Positions 1 through 5,865 of a stretch of DNA of 64,000 bases are shown here, in pieces. Each line of letters opens with the position of its first letter. The stretch's first letter is position 1. Source of the stretch: an uncultured Propionivibrio sp. (lineage in GTDB: Bacteria > Pseudomonadota > Gammaproteobacteria > Burkholderiales > Rhodocyclaceae); NCBI RefSeq assembly GCF_963666255.1, contig NZ_OY762655.1:62001-126000 (forward strand), in the 5' to 3' direction. The translations under genes were made by a program, and so were the position numbers. A model generated the notes under the pieces. The model was given only the letters and a program-made list of their open reading frames with translations. It had not been told where the DNA came from and did not search any database.

Positions 1-12
1 CGTCGCTCTGTC

Positions 13-507
13 CTAAAGGTGGCACTCCTGTGGATGCTGGTCGTACCAAGGGCTGCAGCGGAATGACAATGTGCTGAAATCAAGGCGTTGCTGTGCCAAC
101 TGATCGCGCTCCATGGTGATCCTCTCGACCTTCTTCTGAAGTATCGAGACAGCCTTGAGGACCAGCTCGTCTTCGCCCAGCTCCCCGGTGGCGACCTTCT
201 CCTCGCCCATGATGTAGGCACCGTCCTTGCGGATCGCTGGGAGGACCACCTTGGTGACCCAGTCTTGGAAGGGCTTGGCGCCCGGCTTGTCACTACGCAT
301 GATCAGCTTGTAGAGGCCCGACTCGGAGATAAGCGTTGCTGTTGGTGCTTGGCGGTCAAACAGGCTGAGGTAATCTCTCATGCTGGAAATACGAGAGTCG
401 CAGCCGATGACCTCGACCTCCGACTTGTCCAGCTTCTTGGTGTGCTGGGAGGCATACCCAAGGAGGCCGATGGCGAGGGTCATCATCTGGGCCACGAGAG
501 CGGCCAT
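13..507 (-). pseudogene. BRO-N-like C-terminal half of a phage antirepressor, probably frameshifted from the KilA-N half
   Basis: A 164-residue reading frame carries a phage antirepressor BRO-N-type block: LISESGLYKLIMRSDKPGAK, then FQDWVTKVVLPAIRKDG. In phages such domains bind DNA or repressor and act in lysis-lysogeny control. The N-terminus (MAALVAQMMTLAIGLLG) looks like the middle of a longer protein. The KilA-N frame at 483-911 ends just where this one begins, one frame away. I infer that the two are halves of one KilA-N/BRO gene broken by a one-base indel near 505-524, where a run of five G lies on the plus strand. Two overlapping real genes are the alternative. A heptad-like C-terminus (about residues 115-150) could be a coiled coil. 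Confidence 0.6.
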
Positions 508-911
508 TTGCTGAACACGGGGGCTGCGCTGGCTTGGACCGTGGCGGACACTTCGGGCTTGGTGATCGTCAGCTCAGCGTTGCCTCGAAGGATGTCCTCG
601 ATGATCGAGTCGCACCACACCTCGAAGTCAGTGTCCAGCCAGCGAGCAAAGCGGATAGCCAGCTTGGGGTGCGCCCATGTGCCACCGCTGCGGCCACGCT
701 TGGTCTCGATGTAGAGGTCCAGCACAGCTTGGCAACGGTCTTGCGGGAGCAAACTCATCGGAATCCCGCTGATTTTCCCTTCAAGTTTCGCCAGACTCTC
801 GACGTACTGCCAAGTGTCCATGTTCTGCCAGAAGTGCTGTAGTTGCTTCCCAAAGTGGGCTGCTGCCTTGGTCATGTTGAAGTAGCCATCCTCGCGGAAG
901 GTGAAGGCCAT
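483..911 (-). CDS. KilA-N domain protein (N-terminal half of phage antirepressor)
   Basis: A 142-residue frame with the KilA-N signature: GYFNMTKAAAHFGK near the N-terminus and GGTWAHPKLAIRFARWLD about residues 78-95, followed by FEVWCDSIIEDILRG. KilA-N is a DNA-binding domain found in phage and large DNA-virus regulators. The frame stays open upstream to about 1016 and would give family-like residues (QLITRTYNG), but no ATG or GTG lies there, so 911 is only the first standard start and the true start may be lost or a rare codon. The last residues (about SKWPLSWPR) look out of frame, while the neighbouring frame continues the protein. It sits downstream of, and on the same strand as, the serine recombinase. 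Confidence 0.65.
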   Translation of the reverse strand: MAFTFREDGYFNMTKAAAHFGKQLQHFWQNMDTWQYVESLAKLEGKISGIPMSLLPQDRCQAVLDLYIETKRGRSGGTWAHPKLAIRFARWLDTDFEVWCDSIIEDILRGNAELTITKPEVSATVQASAAPVFSKWPLSWPR

Positions 912-1038
912 GCCGTTGTACGTGCGGGTGATCAGTTGGGGCCGCTGCTGAGGAGCTGCGCTGGGTGGTTCCCTTCGAGGCCTGTGCTGGCCATGCTGTG
1001 GTCTCTGGGCGGGTGATCAATGGCCCAGCCCCAACAAT

Positions 1039-1062
1039 GACAAAGCCCCAGTGACGGGGCCA
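1039..1062 (-). terminator. weak hairpin after the serine recombinase
   Basis: GCCCC (1045-1049) pairs with GGGGC (1056-1060) across a 6-base loop. Read on the minus strand it is followed by TTTGTCATT, a poor U tract. It lies just downstream of the recombinase stop and may only attenuate transcription toward the KilA-N gene. Confidence 0.35.
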
Positions 1063-1098
1063 AGGAGGTGCTGCTGGTGGAGACCGAGGAGGGCGGCA

Positions 1099-1662
1099 TC
1101 ACCTCCGGTTAAGGTACTGGTACAGGGTCTCCCGGCTGATCCCATACTCCTTGGCGAGTGCCGCCTTGTTGCTGCTGGGTAGCCCTGCCTTGGCTCTCAA
1201 CTCCTGCACCTGCGCCTCGCTCAGTGCCTTCTTCCGGCCCTTATAGATGCCCTTCGTCTTGGCGATGGCGATGCCCTCTCGTTGCCGCTCACGGATCAAT
1301 GACCGCTCGAACTCTGCTACTGCGCCAAGCATCGTCAGGAGGAGGTTAGCCATGGGCGAGTCTTCCCCGGTGAAGGTCAGCCCCTCCTTGTGGAATCGGA
1401 TAACGACACCCTTGGCTGTGAGTCCCTTGACGATGCTCCTGAGATCATCAACGTTACGCGCTAGGCGGTCCATTGAATGCACATGTAGGGTGTCCCCGGC
1501 CCGGAGGTGATCGATGGCTGCTTGAAGCTGTGGCCGTGCTGTGTCCTTGCCACTGGCTTTGTCTGTGTAGGTCCTATCGAGGGCCAGCCCCTCTAACTGC
1601 CTCTCGGTGCTTTGGTCCAGTGTCGATACTCGGGTGTAACCAATGTTCTGTCCTGTGGTCAT
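1099..1662 (-). CDS. Serine recombinase (resolvase/invertase family)
   Basis: A small serine recombinase of 187 residues that breaks and rejoins DNA through a 5'-phosphoserine link. The catalytic N-terminal motif GYTRVSTLDQ gives Ser13 with Arg11, and MDRLARN supplies further active-site arginines around residues 66-72. A typical E-helix stretch (LIRERQREG) follows, then a C-terminal helix-turn-helix ending in ISRETLYQYLNRR. Length is normal for Tn3-resolvase/Hin-type enzymes and all motifs are intact. The ATG at 1662 is preferred over one 45 bases upstream because GGAG stands 7 bases before it. Within this element it could act as a resolvase or invertase; no obvious inverted crossover sites were found next to it. 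Confidence 0.9.
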   Translation of the reverse strand: MTTGQNIGYTRVSTLDQSTERQLEGLALDRTYTDKASGKDTARPQLQAAIDHLRAGDTLHVHSMDRLARNVDDLRSIVKGLTAKGVVIRFHKEGLTFTGEDSPMANLLLTMLGAVAEFERSLIRERQREGIAIAKTKGIYKGRKKALSEAQVQELRAKAGLPSSNKAALAKEYGISRETLYQYLNRR

Positions 1663-1968
1663 GCTGTCGCTCCGTGCTGAGTGTGTAAGGATAGACTCTA
1701 AGACCATTGAGGCGATGTGTCAAGAAATTAACAAACAAACCCTTTCCTGACGCATATCGAGGAGGCTCCTGACGTCCAGTTGTGGTATGCCCTAACTAGA
1801 CGGCGTGGTCTCGGCTGGGGGCTGGCTTCCATTTGTGCAGGTATTCCATGGACAACAAGTGCTGTCACATGTGGAATATCTATCTGATTACACTGACAAA
1901 TATCTGTTGTAAACAGTCCAATGGCATGTTAACCTCCGGTCCTTTCTCACATCGGCGGAGTCACAGCA

Positions 1969-2163
1969 ATGCAGATCAAGATCAACACGGCTACTCTCGA
2001 ATGCTTCGGCCTCGACTGGTTCTACCTCAGCGTCTCCAGGTTCTCCATGTTCTTCCACCGTGACGACTACCCGAAGCTCGGTCGTCAGTTCTTCCACGAG
2101 AGTTCAGCACCGTGGCACCACCGTTTCATCCTCTTCAAACGCTGGGAGCTACTGATCAACTGA
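1969..2163 (+). CDS. Hypothetical small protein (64 aa)
   Basis: An ATG-started 64-residue frame with a GGAG ribosome-binding site about 8 bases upstream and a clear intrinsic terminator 35 bases after its stop. The product is rich in aromatic and basic residues (FGLDWFYLSVSRFSMFFHR) and ends FKRWELLIN. There is no signal peptide, no continuous membrane helix and no family I recognise. It lies between the serine recombinase and the two-gene operon, pointing rightward. The flanking signals make it more credible than a chance ORF, but coding status is unproven; a minus-strand frame overlaps it and has no such signals. Confidence 0.45.
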   Translation: MQIKINTATLECFGLDWFYLSVSRFSMFFHRDDYPKLGRQFFHESSAPWHHRFILFKRWELLIN

Positions 2164-2197
2164 GCCATGCCAGCACTGTCGAGGGGCAACCAACGAG

Positions 2198-2220
2198 GCC
2201 ACCTGCGGGTGGCTTTTGTT
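2198..2220 (+). terminator. Rho-independent terminator after the 64-aa ORF
   Basis: Perfect stem GCCACC (2198-2203) and GGTGGC (2208-2213) with a TGCG loop, followed directly by TTTTGTT. It marks the end of a rightward transcription unit starting before 1969 and separates it from the operon at 2426. Confidence 0.8.
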
Positions 2221-2425
2221 CGTCCTCAAGTTGGCACCCAAGGGGCGACATGCTTTGCTACCCGAGGGCGCGATGGTCTGCCTGTATGGGTCGAGGTGGG
2301 GTACGGGGGGGTTGGACGAAGCCGATCTGGTCGGGAGGCCTCACGAAAATTTGCGGTGTTTTCAAAAGTCCAGTGCGTATGTCGGGGTAATATTGACAAC
2401 AACTTTATCCACGAGGTTGAGTGAT

Positions 2426-2827
2426 ATGCCCGGAATGACAGAAATTCTTAATGCGACCCGTCGTTTGCCCTTCGAGATGTTGGAGTTACAGCAGTTCTCC
2501 AATCTTGTGGCGGCTAATCAGAGAAGTGGACTTGATACAAGAGCATCAGGGACTATGGGGGATGAGCGTACGGTTATCGAGATGCTACAAGACGGGGTAA
2601 TGATCCTGTGGTGTCGGGAAATGCTTGGCATTGATGTCGTGTTTGTGAAGCTAGATGGTGGCAAGGGTTTTTTCGGTGGTCAAAAATCCTTGTTTGCGAC
2701 CTATATTGGCTCTGAGGTGCATGACGATTTCAGCCCGGGGCCTACATTCAAGATGTGGGGTATGGCGCTAACGTCGATCAATAATATTTACAGGGGTCAT
2801 GGATTCCTAAAGGGAGCGGTGAAGTGA
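2426..2827 (+). CDS. Hypothetical protein, first gene of an unrecognised two-gene operon
   Basis: A 133-residue soluble protein starting MPGMTEILNATRRLPFEMLE. I do not recognise a family. It has no signal peptide or membrane segment. Notable stretches are the acidic-basic helix ERTVIEMLQDGVMILWC and a glycine-rich part (KLDGGKGFFGGQ). The start at 2426 has GAGG 9 bases upstream; the open frame continues upstream to 2216, but that part has no initiation signal and lies over the terminator region. Its end overlaps the next gene by 4 bases (GTGA), which implies translational coupling. Base composition is clearly less G+C-rich than the core genome. A role in element maintenance, exclusion or defence is possible but not shown. 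Confidence 0.6.
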   Translation: MPGMTEILNATRRLPFEMLELQQFSNLVAANQRSGLDTRASGTMGDERTVIEMLQDGVMILWCREMLGIDVVFVKLDGGKGFFGGQKSLFATYIGSEVHDDFSPGPTFKMWGMALTSINNIYRGHGFLKGAVK

Positions 2828-3357
2828 CCTGTGATTTCAACGGTTACTCATGTGAAGGTATTGGAGCGTTGGCCAGTGCTGTTATTGCCGTGTTTGCGCT
2901 CGTGGCTACGGTATGGCAAGCGTGGGTGACGCGGAAGCATAATCGACTGTCTGTAAAGCCTCTGCTCAATACATGGAGCGAGACCAACGGAGGGGCAGGT
3001 ATTTATGAGGCTCGCCTTAAAAATATCGGTATTGGCCCCGCGATTATTGATAGTTTCGAAGTTCGTGTTGATGACAAAATGGTCGAGGGGAATGGTCTTG
3101 ACGTCATTGATTCGGCGGTGAAGGCTATGTTTCCGAGCAATGCTCCTTCGGTACTCTATAAGTCTTGTATGGCCAAAGGAGGGGCTTTGGGAGCCGGGGA
3201 AGGAATTACGATTGTTCGAATTCAGTTTTCTCCCTTGGCGATGCCAACATATGATGAATTTGAACAAATGAAGAAGCGGGTTCGGCTAACCGTTAGGTAC
3301 AAATCAATATACAAACATGAGCAATATTCATATGACTCGACATTCGACCATCTGTGA
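2824..3357 (+). CDS. Hypothetical membrane-anchored protein, second gene of the operon
   Basis: A 177-residue protein with a single N-terminal membrane helix (about residues 14-32, IGALASAVIAVFALVATVW), a positively charged segment just after it (RKHNR), and a soluble remainder of mixed beta character (LKNIGIGPAIIDSFEVRVDD). The N-terminus is probably outside and the C-terminal domain cytoplasmic by the positive-inside rule. The GTG start overlaps the previous stop by 4 bases, so the two proteins are probably made together. I do not recognise the family; similar single-helix proteins of unknown role are common in islands and prophages. Confidence 0.6.
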   Translation: MTCDFNGYSCEGIGALASAVIAVFALVATVWQAWVTRKHNRLSVKPLLNTWSETNGGAGIYEARLKNIGIGPAIIDSFEVRVDDKMVEGNGLDVIDSAVKAMFPSNAPSVLYKSCMAKGGALGAGEGITIVRIQFSPLAMPTYDEFEQMKKRVRLTVRYKSIYKHEQYSYDSTFDHL

Positions 3358-3380
3358 TGTGTGAGGACGATCTTTGCCTT

Positions 3381-3420
3381 TCAAAAAGAAAACGCCCCAA
3401 GGAGAGACCACTTAGGGCGT
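3381..3420 (-). terminator. Terminator of the integrase gene
   Basis: ACGCCC (3392-3397) pairs with GGGCGT (3415-3420). Read on the minus strand the hairpin is followed by TTTTCTTTTTG (3381-3391), a good U tract. It lies 55 bases past the integrase stop and faces the end of the rightward operon, where it may also work weakly in the other direction. Confidence 0.65.
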
Positions 3421-3475
3421 AAATTACTGCTCGGGGAGAGATTCTATCGTTGGAGTATTGGCCTCGCTGATTAGT

Positions 3476-4471
3476 TCAAGCCTGTTTCAATGCAGACCGG
3501 CCTAGCTTCTCTGCAAGGTCGCCAGCATCAATCGACACATACCGTTGCAGCATGTTGGCCGTGGTATGCCCAGAGATGGCCCGAAGCTCTAACACATTGA
3601 AGCCCATCTTGGCTAAGCGGGTCAGGGCATCGTGGCGCAGGTCATGGAATGTGAAGTCAGCGATTCCTGCTCGGGCTACGGCTCTCCCGTAGGCCTGTTT
3701 AAGAGTCTCGACAGTCACAGGGAAAACTTGCCCATCGATCCCACGAGGCAAGGCACCCAGCATCTCCATGCAGACTGGTGACAGCGGCACAGCGCGAGGA
3801 CCGGTCTTGCCATTCACCTTGGCAATGCGGTGTTTGAGGTCGACATCTGGCCATGTCAATGAAAGTATCTCCCCCCTCCGGGTGGCCGTCTCAAGGGCGA
3901 AAATCACCACGGGTTTAACCCAAGGATTGCGGCACTCGCTACAAGCAGCAACGAGGGCAGACCGCTGGTCAGTCGTTAGGATTCGATCTCTGGGCTTACC
4001 CTCAGGCGGTTTTCTAACGAAGCTGGTGGGGTTGCTTTGAAGACTGAATCCCCACTCGCGGATGGCGACTGTGTAGGCGTGGCTGATCAAGGATAGCTCC
4101 CTGCATACTGTCGTGCCGGAAACTTCCTTCAGACGACTGTCCCTCCACTCGGCCAGTAGTGGGCCTGTTATAGCGGCCACCGAGAACTGGGCTATCTTCG
4201 CCCTACGGACTACGCGGATGCGGCTGAGTTCTGCATAGCAGCCCCTCTTGGTCGGTGTGATCTCTCTTGAGTAGCGTTCAAGGAGTTCGCCGAGTGACGT
4301 ACTGGCGGCTTCAGAGATATCGACCCACTGCCCTGCATCCATGAGTCGTTCCTGTTGTCTGCCCCATTTTTCTGCGTCTCTCTTAATGTCGAAACTCTGG
4401 GAAATAGTTGGGTGTCCTTTGCGCTTGATGATGCACTGCCAGCGGCTTCCTCTTTGACGGATAGTTGCCAT
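3476..4471 (-). CDS. int: Tyrosine recombinase / phage-type integrase
   Basis: A 331-residue site-specific integrase. It has an Arm-type N-terminal part (about residues 1-50), a core-binding SAM-like domain (about 58-150) and a catalytic domain (about 165-325). The active-site set is complete: Arg198 (TATRRGEI), Lys222 (NGKTG), His276 and Arg279 (HDLRH), His302 (SGHTT) and the nucleophile Tyr311 (MLQRYVSID). It lies 86 bases from tRNA-His, the usual place for an integrase beside its attachment site. It reads away from the tRNA and ends in its own terminator. With every catalytic residue present, the element may still be mobile. Family is certain; the exact attachment core is not. Confidence 0.93.
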   Translation of the reverse strand: MATIRQRGSRWQCIIKRKGHPTISQSFDIKRDAEKWGRQQERLMDAGQWVDISEAASTSLGELLERYSREITPTKRGCYAELSRIRVVRRAKIAQFSVAAITGPLLAEWRDSRLKEVSGTTVCRELSLISHAYTVAIREWGFSLQSNPTSFVRKPPEGKPRDRILTTDQRSALVAACSECRNPWVKPVVIFALETATRRGEILSLTWPDVDLKHRIAKVNGKTGPRAVPLSPVCMEMLGALPRGIDGQVFPVTVETLKQAYGRAVARAGIADFTFHDLRHDALTRLAKMGFNVLELRAISGHTTANMLQRYVSIDAGDLAEKLGRSALKQA

Positions 4472-4484
4472 CGTTGTTATCCTC

Positions 4485-4526
4485 GGGTGACAGCAGGGTG
4501 ACAGACCGAGGTGCCAAGGGTGGCAC
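4485..4526. repeat. Tandem direct repeat plus palindrome between int and tRNA-His
   Basis: GGGTGACAG occurs twice in direct orientation (4485-4493 and 4496-4504), one helical turn apart. It is followed by the palindrome GTGCCA-AGGG-TGGCAC (4511-4526). The position between an integrase start and the likely attachment site suits arm-type integrase or excisionase binding sites, or an int operator. The 9-mer GGTGGCACT in this palindrome also occurs at 18-26 of the window. Confidence 0.45.
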
Positions 4527-4557
4527 TGGTGTGTTAAGTCATTGATTACAGAACAAT

Positions 4558-4634
4558 GGCGGTGTTAGCTCAGTTGGTAGAGCATCGGATTGTGATTCCG
4601 AGGGTCACCGGTTCAAGCCCGGTACATCGCCCCA
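4558..4634 (+). tRNA. tRNA-His (GTG anticodon)
   Basis: A complete 77-base cloverleaf with encoded CCA. The acceptor stem pairs GCGGTGT (4559-4565) with ACATCGC (4624-4630), and the extra G at 4558 opposite C4631 is the G-1:C73 pair that marks tRNA-His. The anticodon loop is TTGTGAT with anticodon GTG. The D arm (AGCTCAGTTGGTAGAGC) and T arm (GGTTCAAGCCC) are standard. An integrated element abuts its 5' side, so its promoter may come from the element. Confidence 0.96.
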
Positions 4635-4640
4635 GACAAA

Positions 4641-4680
4641 GCCCCGCAGTTCAAGCGAACTGCGGGGCTTTTCCTTTCTT
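4641..4680 (+). terminator. Terminator of tRNA-His
   Basis: A perfect 12-bp stem (4641-4652 with 4657-4668), AAGC loop, then TTTTCCTTTCTT. It starts 6 bases after the tRNA CCA. Confidence 0.93.
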
Positions 4681-5259
4681 GAGCGTTAGCTCCAATCCAG
4701 TTGGTTATCTACGCCGGATGTCTCTGACTTGTGGCAGGAGGAGAGGCGTGTGCCAGCGTGATTGGGAGAATTTGGCGCAGCGACCTTTGCGTTCGCGGCC
4801 CTCAACGCACTATGAGGCGCTTTAAGGCATTGTGACGGCGCTTTTTTGTCATTGGCAGGTCTGTGTGCGCTCGTGCCGCTCTTTTGACCCGGTTGCACGT
4901 TCTTGATCTCCGGTCGTCAAGATGGCTGCGTCGGTCCGAGCATGCTGTCGCATTGACGGAGGAGCGACTAGTGAATCAGGCCCTCGCAGGAAGGAAGCAT
5001 CGGTATATGTCGCCAAGCTATTCGGTTGCGTCTATCCATGGGCGGAACGCAGATTTTCACCTGGGCAGAAGCTGCTCTCAGGGTGTGTTGTTTAGATGAC
5101 AAATGTGAATGTAGTGAATAGTACATTGAAATATATTATTGGCATTGTTTTTGACACTGTGTGAAAATCAAACGTCGTATTCAGGCTTGGTTCAGAAGCG
5201 CGGTGTCGTGTCTGTCTGAATCGAGAGATCAATCACCATATATCCTTACAGAGGGCGCA
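4681..5259. other. Intergenic region without a supported gene
   Basis: About 580 bases between tRNA-His and the DUF3015 gene. Open frames here are short, low in coding character and lack ribosome-binding sites. The last 150 bases are A+T-rich and contain TTGACA at 5151-5156, which could be part of a promoter for the gene at 5260, though no well-spaced -10 box is evident. The region may be decayed island DNA. Confidence 0.5.
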
Positions 5260-5802
5260 ATGAAAAACAGGTTTGGAAAAGTTGCTTTGATTTTCATGAC
5301 GATGTTTGCATGCTCAGCGTTTGCCCAGTCCCCCGCGAGTACGCAAGAAGGGGCAAAGCCGGCAGATACGACACAACAGAAGGTCGGTAGCGGCCCCAAC
5401 CCTTTTTCAGATTGCGGTATCGGTGCGGCATTGTTTAAGGATGTTTCGTGGGCAGCGGTAACGTCCAACATCATCTGGGACCTTGGTACCACGGCGGTAA
5501 CGTCGGCTACGCTTAGTCCCCAGACCTGCTCGAAACAGTCAGTTAAAGCTGCGCTTCTGATTCGCGATACGTACGCGCAAGTCGTTGAAGAGGCCGCTCG
5601 GGGTGATGGGGCTCATTTGAGTGCTGCGCTTGAATTGTTTTCGTGTCAGGCATCTTCGCAGCCCCGCGCCATCCAGGAAATCCGTTCTGGGATCGGTTCT
5701 GCGATTTCCAATCCAGGTTATAACGGCAAGAACCCAATCGAAAAAGCGTCTGATTTGTACAATATTTTTGACCGTGCCGTTCAGCAGAACTGCTCTGTTT
5801 GA
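5260..5802 (+). CDS. Exported DUF3015-like protein
   Basis: A 180-residue protein with a clear signal peptide (about residues 1-22, ending CSAFA before QSPAS). The mature part has the pattern of the DUF3015 family: DCGIGAALF, SNIIWDLGTTAVTSAT and SPQTC, with conserved cysteines that could pair in the periplasm. The ATG at 5260 is chosen because it begins the signal peptide and follows AGAGGG; an in-frame GTG at 5161 would bury the signal. The function of the family is unknown. The next gene encodes a DUF4105 protein, also exported, so the two may act together in the envelope, although a terminator-like hairpin separates them. Confidence 0.75.
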   Translation: MKNRFGKVALIFMTMFACSAFAQSPASTQEGAKPADTTQQKVGSGPNPFSDCGIGAALFKDVSWAAVTSNIIWDLGTTAVTSATLSPQTCSKQSVKAALLIRDTYAQVVEEAARGDGAHLSAALELFSCQASSQPRAIQEIRSGIGSAISNPGYNGKNPIEKASDLYNIFDRAVQQNCSV

Positions 5803-5820
5803 TCCGCGCGATTTAAAAAG

Positions 5821-5842
5821 GGCGCCGCAAGGCGCCTTTTTT
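5821..5842 (+). terminator. Intrinsic terminator between the DUF3015 and DUF4105 genes
   Basis: Perfect GGCGCC-GCAA-GGCGCC hairpin (5821-5836) followed by TTTTTT. It ends only 23 bases before the GTG start of the DUF4105 gene, so that gene is expressed by read-through, by regulated anti-termination, or from a promoter inside this short gap. Confidence 0.85.
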
Positions 5843-5865
5843 ACGATATCAGAGACAGGTTTTGC

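Noticed and set aside
4556..4825. Open frame running through tRNA-His and its terminator
   Set aside because: It overlaps a certain tRNA and a strong hairpin, has no ribosome-binding site and shows no protein family.
4863..5099. Possible small gene downstream of tRNA-His
   Set aside because: No ribosome-binding site, no family resemblance and no coding bias; treated as intergenic.
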